Assembly: GCA_034401135.1 (NCBI GenBank)
Contig: JAWZSP010000001.1
Coordinates: 5,890,001-5,954,000 of the forward strand
Reading direction: 5' to 3'
Origin: Volutella citrinella
Lineage: Eukaryota; Ascomycota; Sordariomycetes; Hypocreales; Nectriaceae
Length of the DNA stretch: 64,000 nucleotides
How positions within the stretch are numbered: position 1 is the stretch's first letter; each line of letters opens with the position of its first letter. The notes under the pieces are model-generated. The model did not search any database and was not told where the DNA came from. It worked only from the letters and a program-made list of their open reading frames with translations. Shown in pieces: positions 42,988 to 53,913 of this stretch. The position numbers were made by a program, and so were the translations under genes.

Positions 42988-44188
42988 ATGAAGTCGGCAA
43001 CAGCGATTACCTTGGCCTTGGCCGCTACTCAAGCTTCGACTGTCTGACCGCGACTCGGCATGCAAGGAAATCTACGTCTTCCTCGCTCGTGGAAACAATG
43101 AGCCGTATCCAGGCCGCCAGGGCAAGCTCGCGGAGGCCATCTGCTTGGGCCTGCAGAGGTGCGACTGGGAGGATATCTAATTTTGCAATCCTCTGCCGGC
43201 TCCATACTACGATTCAGTCATTGAGGGCGCCAAGAACGGAATCGACCAAATCACAAGCTACAATAAGAGTTGTCCCGGGTCGAGATTGGTTATCAGTGGA
43301 TACTCGCAGGGCGCGCACGTCGTCGGTGATATCTTGGGTGGCAGCGGTGGCATCTTTTTCGAGGGCTGTGTCCAGCCGGACAAGGCAGGCCTTGATGCCA
43401 GATCGGATGCCGGAAAGAGAGGTACGTCAGTACAGGTAGCATGAGCGAGTTGGGCTGACAATGGCATAGTTATCGCCGCCTTGATCGTTGGCGACACACG
43501 ACACACGGCAGACCAGCCATTCAACGTCGGAACCGACTCTGGAAAGAATGGTCTTTTCCCGCGACCAGGGAACCAGCTCGCCAACATTGCCAAGTATGGA
43601 GATTTGGTCCAGGAATATTGCGTCGCTGCGGACCCCATTTGCGCTGGGGGCGGGGTTGTGGAGGAGCACCTCATCTACTTTGACGTGTACACCGACTACT
43701 TTGCTGGCTGGGTGCGTGGGCGAGTCAATTCGACCGAGAACAAGGCGACACTGGTCGAAACCTCCGTGACCATGACCTTGGCCAGGTCTACTAGTGTTGC
43801 ATCCAACGGCGGGAGGCAGACCACGACGCTGCATCTGGACAGATCTGAAGCAACCATTGCAACCTCCGCTTCGTCAGCGTACGAGTCTTCGGCTCCCTCA
43901 GTCACCGAAGGCGGTTCACTTCCGGAGACCTCAAGTAGTATGTCCCAGGCAAGCAGCACGACGAGAGCACCCGATGCTCCCAAATACTGCGGAATCAACG
44001 CGTGCAAGCTTTGCGGACTTCGTCCTCGCAATGGCCGCAGTCATGGCTCTATTGTGATCAACGGCCGCACCAAAACGGCATGCATGACAGACCAGTCGAG
44101 AATACCAAGATGTGCGTTTTTGCAGATGAATTATGAAGTATTTTCCATCTCGGGGAGATGGAGTGTGAAGGTGAAGAAAACAGAATGA
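42988..44188 (+). pseudogene. Broken cutinase/acetylxylan-esterase-family (CE5) gene
   Basis: A CE5 serine-esterase body is recognisable: KEIYVFLARGNNEP near the start, FCNPLPAPYYDSVIEGAKNG, CPGSRLVISGYSQGAHVVGD with the GYSQG nucleophile elbow (about 43306-43320), then DTRHTADQPFNVGTDSGKNG. An intron at 43422-43469 still has good signals. Three lesions are visible. First, the signal-peptide frame from ATG 42988 runs into TGA near 43046, one base out of register with the body. Second, an in-frame TAA occurs at 43178-43180. Third, the Ser/Thr-rich C-terminus continues to 44188 with odd composition, while a hydrophobic GPI-signal-like tail lies in another frame ending at 44057. The catalytic Asp/His region partly survives. 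It is most likely a recent pseudogene of a GPI-anchored esterase. Confidence 0.8.
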
Positions 44189-44263
44189 ACCGATTGAAGA
44201 ACGTCGAGACGAAATGCCATCCTGGGCAAGTGCTTCCCCCCTTGTGCTCCCCACTTGGTGTAC

Positions 44264-44555
44264 AGGCCACAAGCATCACAAATGTCAAATTGTGACTTGC
44301 TCCACTCATCCTACTGACGTTTCTCTATATTTTACATTACATACGTATTATAATAAAGTAAACCTAATACTATACTTGCCTAATAATACATTTACCTAAT
44401 ACTGTACTTAACTAATCTGCACCTAAATGGACCTATATCTCTACTAGTAGTGATGCTGAATTGCAGTTGTAGCACTACTAGTATTAGCATCCTTGCAGGA
44501 GACGGAGCGATTTACATTTGAATGTTGTGGCTTGTAAGACGCTTGAGGCGCGCCC
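44264..44555 (+). mobile_element. ~292-bp dispersed MITE-like element, copy B
   Basis: Homologue of 23674-23965 in the same orientation. It has aggccacaagcat at the left end, tattataat, four 16-bp units at 44361-44424 (for example aacctaatactatact), taatctgcacctaa, and gcttgaggc near the right end. Compared with copy A, many differences are C-to-T or G-to-A, making it more AT-rich, as expected from repeat-induced point mutation. It ends about 172 bp upstream of the GNAT start codon. Confidence 0.7.
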
Positions 44556-44726
44556 TTTGATCAGCCCCACCTGTGGCTCCAAGGAAGCTTCCAGCCAGCC
44601 TCACCGAGTCTTTTCTCGATAATAAAAGGAACCATTCTCCTCAGGCATTCGCTGTAAACGTATTATCAAGGGCATATTCCTTATACAACACTCGACTTCT
44701 AGATATTTACATCGTACAATTACACA

Positions 44727-45313
44727 ATGGCCTCCATTCGACACGCGCGACGGGAGGGTACGTTACCCCTCATAGCGGGGACTTCCTGCTGCTAACAGGA
44801 CCAGACTGCCCCAAGATTCTCGAGCTCATCCGCGAGCTCGCAGACTATGAGAAGGAGCTCGACTCCGCCCTTGCGACCGTTGAGTCGCTCGAGAACACAA
44901 TTGCCTTTGCGCCGTCTGATGGCCCGGCCTCCGTCTCTGTCCCTGTTACCGAGCCCATATCGCCTAGCAGGCCCTCGCGCTGCCTTCTTATAGACAACCC
45001 CGAGGGCGAGACTGTCGGCATGGCGCTGTACTTTTATAACTATAGCACATGGCGGTCAAAGGCCGGCATCTACCTCGAGGACCTGTACGTGCAGCCCTCG
45101 CAGCGCGGCCGTGGCTACGGCAAGAAGTTGCTGAGCGCGCTGGCCAAGCAGGTCGTCGCCATGGACGGTGCCCGCCTCGAGTGGGTTGTGCTCAAGTGGA
45201 ACGAGCCCAGCATCAAGTTCTACGAGAGCATCGGTGCCTTCCCAATGAACGACTGGGTGGGCATGCGTGTCGACGGCGAGGCGCTGCCCAAGCTGGCGGC
45301 CATGACCGACTAG
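44727..45313 (+). CDS. GNAT-family N-acetyltransferase (SAT1/diamine-like)
   Basis: 181-aa acetyltransferase. Exon 1 is only 44727-44757 (MASIRHARRE), followed by a 41-nt intron (donor GTACGT, branch gctaac, acceptor cag) and exon 2 at 44799-45313. This start restores the typical N-terminus in which a basic beta-strand leads into PKILELIRELADYEKEL. A longer in-frame reading from 44573 would need a GTG start and reads through the intron. Acetyl-CoA-binding motif A is LYVQPSQRGRGYGKKLLSAL (Q/RxxGxG/A), preceded by YLEDLYV. The C-terminal motif WNEPSIKFYESIGAFPMNDW is characteristic of spermidine/spermine and thialysine acetyltransferases. Likely cytosolic; acetylates a small amine. Confidence 0.92.
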
Positions 45314-45398
45314 CTGGAGCTGGGACGGGTTTGTGGTAGTTGGAGTGTTGAGTGACAAGACCGGTCGAAGAGGGCGGCGAAAGAATGCATGTTTGCAA

Positions 45399-46538
45399 TC
45401 ATGACTTGGCGGGCTTGGCAAGAAGGCAGCCATCGCCATCAACGCCTTCGAAAATGTCGAGCTGGTCCGGGCGAGGCGCACATAGACCAGACTTAGCTTC
45501 TCCCCACGTAAAAGAATATTTGAGCGTTTGCGGATGTTGTTTGGCCATTGGCGAGATTTCCCAGGCCCGTCCATATGCCCTTCGAAACCATCGCTGGCTG
45601 AGCTCCTTCGGCTGAACCCTGCGTGACTGATACGGCCCCGGACTGATCTTGCCCGATCGCCGGGTGGACTCACATCTCGCCTCTCGCTCCACCCACCATA
45701 TGTTGTGGCTCGCCGCAGCCTCCCAGTCCCATTCCATCGACGTCGGGAGGTGGCCGTCGACGGCCGTCCGCCGCTGGGGCACTTTCCACTCGCTCCCCTG
45801 GCCGCCCTTAGCCAGCTGACGGAGCAGATTCCACTGTCCAGAGGCCAGGGGCGCCATGACTCTTTCGATCAGGTTGTTCCAGTATCGGCTGTTGCGAGCT
45901 CGGACAGATCCCTCGCAGATCGGCTTTTTCCAAGCACTCGACTCGGGGATCGGGGCTGTATCCAACACCCTCTTGATGGCGCGTCGCAGAAAGACTTTGT
46001 GTGTGGAGTTCATTTCCGTCTTGCGATGGGACCTCAGGAGCCCAATCACCTTTTCCATGTCCCACGTTTCGAATGTATGCCTAGAGGTCTTTCCCTGTTT
46101 CCTCGGATCATAGGATTTGCTTCCCCCTTCAGCCCCCTTCTTGGCTAGCCGGGCCTGCGCATCGCTGTCCAGCAGCTTCTCCAAGGCCTTTTCGTCGTTG
46201 GGGGGCGCGGGTCGGAAGAAATTGGCAAGGCTCGCTTGCCTCAGGGGCCCTCGTCTCCCAAAGCCGAGCTCAATGATGCCCGTCATGCACTTCTTGTCGC
46301 CGCTGTTGGCCGCTCGGAGCGTGCGCAGGAACCCAAATGCCCTTGCGCGGCGCTTCTTGAGATGGACCTGCCCGGTCTTGGTTTTGTCATTGTTTCGGTG
46401 ACGGCGGAATTTGGAGCGGACGCCGGAGGATATGGTGCTTCGGAAGGCCGGTGGTAGGTAAGAGATCTCCCGGAGAAGGTGTCGATAGAGGTGGATTGGC
46501 GGGAGGAATTGGGGGATGGCGTAAGCCGGGACAGGCAT
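45399..46538 (-). CDS. LYR-motif (Cup1-like N-terminal) protein, probably mitochondrial
   Basis: Intronless 379-aa protein. The N-terminus carries the complex1_LYR / Cup1-like signature PPIHLYRHLLREISYLPP (Leu17-Tyr18-Arg19) and a very basic following region (SKFRRHRNNDKTKTGQVHLK), as in fungal LYR_CPL proteins. LYR proteins bind the mitochondrial acyl-carrier protein and help assemble respiratory complexes or Fe-S clusters. The remaining ~280 residues are fungal-specific and basic (TFETWDMEKVIGLLRSH, KRVLDTAPIPESSAWKKPIC in parts). ATG 46538 (MPVPAYA) was chosen; an in-frame upstream extension lacks an ATG. Mitochondrial location is inferred from the family. Confidence 0.82.
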   Translation of the reverse strand: MPVPAYAIPQFLPPIHLYRHLLREISYLPPAFRSTISSGVRSKFRRHRNNDKTKTGQVHLKKRRARAFGFLRTLRAANSGDKKCMTGIIELGFGRRGPLRQASLANFFRPAPPNDEKALEKLLDSDAQARLAKKGAEGGSKSYDPRKQGKTSRHTFETWDMEKVIGLLRSHRKTEMNSTHKVFLRRAIKRVLDTAPIPESSAWKKPICEGSVRARNSRYWNNLIERVMAPLASGQWNLLRQLAKGGQGSEWKVPQRRTAVDGHLPTSMEWDWEAAASHNIWWVEREARCESTRRSGKISPGPYQSRRVQPKELSQRWFRRAYGRAWEISPMAKQHPQTLKYSFTWGEAKSGLCAPRPDQLDIFEGVDGDGCLLAKPAKS

Positions 46539-47814
46539 TTTGAAGAGACGGGAAATAAGAGAGCGGCGCAAAGCCTAGGAGAAAGCCTGTGCCCGTCATA
46601 TGCCTGACTGTGAAGCAGATTTGAGGCCGGCAAGTATGGCAATTTCAGATACACCTTATCGATAAGTGGAGCTTGGGCCATCAGATACACAATTTTGTCC
46701 TGTGCATAGTGGCTTTCGTAAATCTTATGTTAGTTGCATTACTCCGCAGCTGAGACAGCTTGGACAAGAATTACTAGTATCATCCTCTTGATCCCCTCTT
46801 CATTGTTTATTGTGCCGGCCTCAAAGTGGTTGCATTAGCGGTCGCATCACATCGCGGGTGCCCAGAGGACAACGGCCATCCCATCAACAGTCCTGGCCAC
46901 ATTGGAGCCCGCACATCCACTGGCTGATGGTCAGGGCGGGGTTCGCGAGGCGCTGTGGAGAATGGTGCGTCACGTAATTAACGCGCCCTTCGCAGCGCGC
47001 GTCACGCGAAGGGAGCGACACGAAATCACGAAACCAACACGTCTTGGATTAATTGAACGCATTCCCTGAACCGTCGCTGCAGCAATAGCGCCGTGCCTGT
47101 GCAAAAAAAGCCCGACCATCTGCGCGCGATAATCCCGTAAAGCACTTGCAGCCAACGGTGTTTCCATACGAGGTCACTGGTACATCAATGCTCGTGATTG
47201 ATCCATTGCCATTGGCGTCTGCTGTTCTAGTGGACGTTCTGCATCCTTCCATCGCCCGTCTTGTCGTCCTGGGGCTTGCAGTATCGCCCTAGCAGAGGCC
47301 AATACCCGCTGCCGCCACCGCCGAAGTGACGCACCTGCAGCGTCTGCCAGCGCCCGCCCAGCGCCTTCTGTCCGCTGTCGCTGGTACCTGCTACCTCGCA
47401 GTACCTCTCCAGCGCCGCCCACCTGCAGTTCCTGTTCACGGCGGGGAGTGAGACTGGCAACTGTCCTCGTCGTCGCTCGGCCCACCCTACTGCAGCACAT
47501 CTCGAGAAGCTCATTTCGCCTCGACATCTTCTTTTTCTGGCGCACAAAATCCCATCGACGGCCTCAATCCGCACGGCAACGACCCTCACAGCGCATGGGC
47601 GATTCCGGATTTGCGCTGCGACTCCTTTGAGGCGCCACTTTGCCTGTCTACAACCTCACATTTGCATCATCATCTTCTCTCGCTGCCAAAGGCAACCTAT
47701 TGCCTGCACCCTCCGCAACCCACTCTCTCGTTTAGTCTCGATCCGACTGCTCGCGGCAACACCCACGACGTCTGAATCTCCGTCCGCCCCCGCTCCTTTC
47801 CTTCCGCATAAAAA
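46539..47814. other. Divergent intergenic region (LYR protein / APSES factor)
   Basis: 1.28 kb. The right third (about 47500-47810) is pyrimidine-rich and probably forms the promoter and 5' leader of the APSES gene. Minus-strand ORFs at 46970-47590 have no domains. A gcgcgcgtcacgcgaaggg-type GC-rich patch lies near 46995-47015. Confidence 0.5.
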
Positions 47815-50369
47815 ATGAGGTCTGCTTCGCAGTCCTCGCAGCAGTCCTTCAACATGAGCCAACAGTCACAGGCTGGCCTATCCAGGTCTTTCCACCAAGG
47901 CTTCAATGGGGCCCCAGACGGCCCTCAGATCTACTCCGTAAGCGCCCTTGACATGCATGCCGCCGTGGCGATCCCAAAGACAGCAACTGACCGTGATTCC
48001 GTTGCATCTAGGCCTCGTACTCGGGTGTGGACGTCTACGAGATGGAAGTGAACAACGTCGCCGTCATGCGCCGCCGTAACGACTCCTGGCTCAACGCGAC
48101 CCAGATCCTCAAGGTCGCCGGTGTCGACAAGGGCAAGCGCACCAAGATCCTAGAAAAGGAAATACAGACAGGCGAGCACGAAAAGGTCCAGGGCGGATAC
48201 GGCAAATACCAGGGCACCTGGATAAAGTTTGGCCGTGGTCTCGAGGTCTGTCGCCAGTATGGTGTCGAGGAGGTGCTTCGGCCCCTCCTGACCTACGACA
48301 TGGGCCAAGATGGCGGTGTCGCCGGCCGTGGCGACTTCAACACCCCGACCAAGGAGCAAGCCATGGCTGCCCAGCGCAAGCGTATGTACAACTCGAATGC
48401 CGATGGCCGCGCCAATGGCCTCTCAGGCACTTTCTTCAAGAACATCTCCAGCACCGCTTCGCATGCCGTGGCGGCCATCAGCAAAGCCCGCTTCGACTCA
48501 CCAGCGCCAAGGACGCGCAATGGCCCGTCGCGGGCACCCAGCTTCACTCGCCAGGGCTCGATGCAGAACGGCGACGACTTCCCCGGCAACTCGCAGCAGA
48601 GCTTCGCCTCCGACTTCTCGCAGCAGGTCGACTCGGCCTACTCCACCCAGCAGCAAAACAGCAACCCGGCCCCGATGCCAGAGGCCGAACCGCCCCGCAA
48701 GCGCCAGCGCGTCACCATGACTCCCGCCGATAGTTTCAGCGCCAGCTTCAGCCAGTCGGTGGACATGTACGCCAACGCCTTCCCCGGCTCGCCCACGGAA
48801 CCCAACGAGTCCTTCATCTACACCCAGAGCGCCGTGCACGATGTCGGAGACGATGCCGCCGCCGGCCCCATGCAGCCCCTCCCTTACGAGATGTCCCCCG
48901 ATGTGGAGGCCAAGCGCGGCATGCTCATGGGCCTTTTTATGGACTCGGCCATGACTGACGCCTCCAAGCACGACATGCTCCGGACGTTTACGCCCCTGGA
49001 GCTCGACATGCCCATTGACCTGCAGAGCCACACTGCCCTTCATTGGGCCGCCACCCTGGCCCGAATGCCCCTGCTACGGACCCTGATCAACGCGGGCGCC
49101 TCGCCCTATCGCGTCAACGCTTCCGGCGAGACGGCCCTGATGCGAGCCTGTCTCGTCACCAACTCGATGGACCACGGCTCGTTCCCAGATCTCCTCGAGG
49201 TTCTCGGCTCCACCATCGAAGCGTGCGACAAAAAGGGTCGGACAGTCCTCCACCACATTGCCGTCACCAGTGCCGTCAAGGGCCGCAATGCCGCTAGCCG
49301 ATACTACCTTGAGAGTCTGCTGGAGTGGGTGGTGCGACAAGGCAGCGTGCCCAACAGCCAAAACACACAGGTCAATGGTAACGGCCCCAGCTCCTCGCAA
49401 TCGGTGATCCCAAAGATGGGCATCGCGCGGTTTATGTCGGAGATTGTCAACGCCCAGGACAGCTCGGGCGACACGGCGCTCAACATCGCAGCTCGGATAG
49501 GCAACCGAAGCATCATCTCACAGCTACTCGAGGTCGGCGCCGACCCCAACATAGCGAACCGCGTGGGGCTGCGACCCCTGGACTTTGGCATCGGCGGCGA
49601 AAACGCTGAAGACAAAACCGGCGGCGAGGTCGCTACAACAGAAAAGAGCGGCGTGGCGGGCTCTGGCCAGAAGGCCCGGGAGAGCAGCGACGAGATCATT
49701 GCATGTAAGTCTTCAAATAACCCCTCCCTTCCGTCTGGAACGAGACTGACCTCTGCAGCCATCACACACCTTCTCAGTGAGACGGGCTCAACGTTCCAAC
49801 AGGAAATGAAGGCCAAGCAAGCCCACCTCGACACCCTCCACAGCACACTCCGCACGACATCGAACCAGCTTGGAGACGCCCGCCGCACTCTCGAGCACCT
49901 CAGCGCCGCGCTCAAGAAGCAGCAGCTCGCGCGCCAAAAGGTTGCCAACCTCTCCCACGCCCGCGAGGATGAGCAGCTGCGGCTCATGCAGGAGCAGTCC
50001 CGCGCTGCCCAGCCCAATCCCTCGTCATCGTGGGAGACCGAGCTGTCTGCAATGCTCGAGGCTGTGGCCGACGACGCGAGCCTTGCCGGCGAGGGCATGC
50101 TCCCTTCAGTCGGCGTGCTCAAGGCCAGGATCCGCGCTCTTGAGGGCCGAAGGGAGATGACCCGCAAGATGGTTGCTGCCCTCAAGGGGCGGAGCCGCGA
50201 CGTCGAGATCAAATACCGCCACGTTGTCGCTCTCTGCACGGGCGTGCAGGAAGAGGAGGTTGACGCCGTCATTGAGAGCCTGCTCAAGGCTGTGGAGAGC
50301 GAGCACGAGGAGCTGGAGATTGACCGTGTGAGACGCTTCCTCGGCGGCGTCGAGGGCGTCGTGCACTAG
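47815..50369 (+). CDS. mbp1: APSES (KilA-N) ankyrin transcription factor, Mbp1/Res1-like
   Basis: DNA-binding subunit of the MBF/SBF-type G1/S complex. Exons are 47815-47937, 48012-49704 and 49759-50369 (808 aa). The APSES winged-helix domain starts at the intron-1 junction: SGVDVYEMEVNNVAVMRRRN, WLNATQILKVAGVDKGKRTK, KVQGGYGKYQGTWIKFGRGL (about residues 45-140). A Ser/Gln-rich linker with the basic PPRKRQRV nuclear signal follows. Central ankyrin repeats come next (TALHWAATLARMPLLRTLIN; DTALNIAARIGNRSIISQLL), then a C-terminal helical/coiled-coil region (LEHLSAALKKQQLARQKVAN) that binds the Swi6-like partner. Intron 2 is 54 nt with no in-frame stop; removing it gives the smoother join DEIIASITHLL. 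It activates genes with MCB/SCB sites in the nucleus. Confidence 0.94.
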
Positions 50370-51204
50370 TGATGCCTTCTCTCGTTTCGACTTCGACCCT
50401 TTCCCCCTATTACGTCGACCGCCCGCCACATATAATGACTTGTCGTCCACCCTCGTCACTCCCATCCGGGAATGTCGACTGTTTCGGCACGGCCTGTACG
50501 ACTTTTGTCCGTCTTTTCTATCCTACCTGTCACGATTTTCGGTGTCTTGATATCCCTATTGAACGTCCGTGTCTTGTTTCGACACATGTGTGGGCTGGCG
50601 TTGTATGTGCTTTTTACGAACTGCAGTTTGGTGTTTCTGGCTCTGTTTTTATCCCCGCCTCAGGCACAAACCCACTGCTTGCTGCCGGAGGTTGATGGCG
50701 GTTCTTGTTGCAGACTACTAGTAGGATATTGCGCCCTTTAGATGGTGTAAATGGACATGGGAACTCGCGTCGCAATGTGATGCGCGCGAACGACAAATTA
50801 GTCACAGTGTAGATGACTGTCAGCCTCAGCTGTCGAAATTCAGCACATTATAAATATGTCCGTGATTCATTTGACTAGATACTAGTGTGTAGCCATGGGC
50901 TGTCAAGGTGATGCATCTTAATGCGCTGTGTGTGTCTGCCAAGTACGATGATATTTGGATCATATCATCGCGAATAAGAATGCTCTGGGTGAGGCCAATA
51001 AATATGAGCAGATACAAATACGACGACAAATGGCTCCCAAGTCTGCCGGCTCTCATGACCGACAATAATGCTGTGAAGAAAGGATCCCGTCCAGAAGATA
51101 ACGCCATGCAATGCAGATTAGTCGTCGAGTGCCGATGTAGGCCCCCAGGTCGCCAGTAAGAATCGCCAGTTAAAACACACGCCTGGATAAATCGCATTTG
51201 TCAA
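50370..51204. other. Convergent 3' intergenic region
   Basis: 835 bp between converging APSES and Pep7 genes, with AT-richer patches after 50830. 3' UTRs are expected; no gene was recognised. Confidence 0.5.
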
Positions 51205-53339
51205 TCAAGAGACGCCGTTGCGGTAAACGCCTTCCCAGCGCTCCTCAACAGACCCAATCTTGGTCCTCAGCACCTGGATCTCGACGTCGAGCTCGTCCAC
51301 GTTGCGCGACAGGGCGCTCACCTCCTCGATACGGTTCGCCCCGTGGGCGTTCTTGACCATGTCCTCGACTATGAAGCGCTGCTCCTCCAGCACGATGAGC
51401 CGCTCGCGCAGCTCCTTCTCCTCTGACGCCAGCTGGCTGACCACCGTGCTTGACTCGCTGGGTGCCTGGGACGCCGTTTCCGAGTCCGCAAGTTCGGAGT
51501 GGCGCAGACTCGAGAGGGAGTGGTTGTGGCTGTGGGTACCGGCAAGGAACCGCGAGGCGCTTGGGGAGGAGCTCGACGAGGCAGATGATCGCGATCGAAG
51601 CATTGCCGGAACGCTCTTGAGGGGAAGCATGTTGATGTGCAGGAAGCTGCTGGCATGCGTGTAAATAGCCATTTGGAGGCGGCGCTGTGTTGCAGACTCG
51701 GTAGGTAGGTCGCGCAGGCGCTTGGCCGCAGCGCCATACTTGGCGAAACTGTCGACGAGTCGTTTGCGGATTTTGGCGGCATCTTGGATCTGGGCGTGGG
51801 TGGGTGGCGGTTTGGACAGGTCGACCTCGCCATTCTCAGACTTTTCGGGCTGGAGGATCTGGAGGACACGGTGAAAGGATGGAAGGAGTTGTTTGATGCC
51901 GCGCTCGAACTGCCGGAGCGTCTCGTAGGCTCGCTGGTCGGGCGGCTTGCGAAGAAGGGATGTGGTGAAGTCGCGATAGGAGAAGATGGTGTGCTTGCAG
52001 TCCTTGCACATTCGGACATCGATGCTGACCTGCCCGGGGGCCGCAGCCGTAGGAGGTTTCTCGGTGTGGGAGTCTGCTGCTACACGTCAATAAGGGGGAA
52101 CCAAAGGACGAGCGTCCAACCTACTACTGGCAACATTGAGCCCTACTTCCGACGAACACCCAGTCTGAGGGTCGGCGCATACAACTCGGCCGCATATTCG
52201 GCAGTGGTGCCTCCTAAAGGTCCAAGAGCCAAAGTCTTGCTGGCAAAACGGGCATTTCGACACCTCGGAATCCTCTTCCCAGGTGACGACAGACTGCTCA
52301 ATTAGTTTTCGTTGGTTCTTCTGCCCGGCCAGATTCGTAACCGGTGCGAGCAGGGACCCGTTGGATGCCACGATTTTCTCGGGCGCGTTGACCAGCAGTG
52401 TGGTGAGCTTGGTGAGGCGCTTTTCCAGCCGTGTAATTTCGAGGTTCTGTCGTTCCACCTTCTTCCTCCGCTTCTCGACGAACATGCTCGTGTGGTCAAC
52501 CAGCAGGCCACTGTGGTCGTTGTAACCCTCTCTCGATTTGTAGCAGGTCTCGCACACTCGTGCCCAGTAACCCCTTATGGGTTCATGGTTTGCGCTTCGG
52601 CTCAGCTTCATCTGGTACATGGTGTGCTCCTCGCAGAACAGCCTGCCGCATTTCCGGCAGTTTATGCTTCCATTGATCGGCCCAAGGCTGCGGCCGCACG
52701 GGGGATCGGTGCAAAAGTCGTAGCTCGTTGGCCTTTGCCAGTGGTGTCGTGTGATGAGCTCGTCCGGGTCGACCGGGGCCTCGAGGGGTAGTTTGCCCGC
52801 GGGGCCAGTCGGTGGGGGGGCGGGATTTGACTCGTTGGATTCGAAGACGTCGAGGCCGCGGAGCTTCTGGTTGATGATGGAAAGGGGCTGGAATCGCTTC
52901 GCCTTGAGGACCTGTTTGTCGAACCACGTCTTGACCTGGTCTTGCTCCTCCTCCGGTAGGTACTGGTGATTGTCGTCGATGTGGCGGTTCAGTTGCAATA
53001 GGGTCATCTGAACATGCGTTAGAGGAATTCGCAGTCGAGGACGGTCGGTCTTACCATCTCCTCGTTGCAAATCGGACAGACGAGGGCGCCCGTATCTGAG
53101 GCACTGGCCTTGCCTTGGTCTCCCAAGCTGATGCTGGCGCCAATGTCCTGGCCGAGACCAGCCATGGCGCTGACGGGCGGCGATACAGACGAGGTCGCAG
53201 ATGTGGCCGATGCCACGGACACGGTGCTCTCAGAGGGCGCAAGGGGGCTTCCGGCTCGCGAGGCATTCTGGGACGTCGGCGGAGCAAGGCCACGGCCGCT
53301 GCCCAGGATGCGCCCGCCGCCCAGCTTGCGGCCAGACAT
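51205..53339 (-). CDS. pep7: FYVE-domain vacuolar/endosomal sorting protein (Pep7/Vac1, Rabenosyn-like)
   Basis: Tethering protein for Golgi-to-endosome transport that binds PI3P, Rab5/Vps21 and Vps45. Exons are 53339-53055, 53007-52125 and 52079-51205 (about 680 aa); the last acceptor may shift by 3 nt among tag/cag/cag. An N-terminal C2H2 finger spans intron 1 (VCPICNEEM|MTLLQLNRHIDDNH). A first FYVE-like cluster is at CTDPPCGRSL...CRKCGRLFCEEHT. The true FYVE signature FRRHHCRICGRVVCADP is near residue 370 and is completed after intron 2 by RMCKDCKHTIF. The C-terminal part has a helical Rab/Vps45-binding region and a coiled coil (SEEKELRERLIVLEEQRFIV). Peripheral endosomal membrane protein. 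Confidence 0.94.
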
Positions 53340-53913
53340 GGTGGTGGTGGATTCGTATGCGAAATGGCCGAGGGGTATAGATTGCGGCGAGGCTGGCGAG
53401 GTTTACACACAACAGCTCCAAGGAGGTGAGAGGCCAGAGACGACCACAGCTGCAGCCGGTCGATCTCTGCCTCGAGCTGCACCGCCTCGTTTGTCTGGGA
53501 GGATTGCGGCTGTAGGCAGCGGAGTTGTTGGTTGGTCCAAAAGCAGACGCAGTGGCTGGCCTGGGATGATGGAGGACGATGACGGCGCTAGGGACGGCAT
53601 GTGGGTGCAGATAGCACAGTACACAGCCTCACGCGTAAAGGATGCGCCAGGCCATGTCGCTGCCTATCGCCAAGAGCTCCCCGCCTCATTCCCATTTATG
53701 ACCGACCCCGTAATTGCCCACAGCAGCCGTCGGTCCCACTGAGTACGACACCCCTCTTATCGCCCTGCCTTATCGCAACCCTGATGCAACCGTCTAACGC
53801 AGGCTAACCCTGGCGGCCGTCAACGGCCGCGTCCAAAAAATGACAGCTCTTTGAAGCGTAAACAGCTTCAACGTCGGCTTTCATATCCCCCAGCCCGCTC
53901 ACTGCCTCCAAAC
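53340..53913. other. Divergent intergenic region (pep7 / met8)
   Basis: 570 bp between two gene starts. Promoters of both genes are expected; no distinct motif was assigned. Confidence 0.5.

Noticed and set aside
44573..44726. N-terminal extension of the GNAT protein from a GTG start
   Set aside because: Eukaryotic initiation at GTG is unlikely, and the short-exon model recovers the conserved N-terminus.
49304..50287. 327-aa minus-strand ORF over the APSES factor
   Set aside because: Ser/Arg-rich antisense shadow; no domain.
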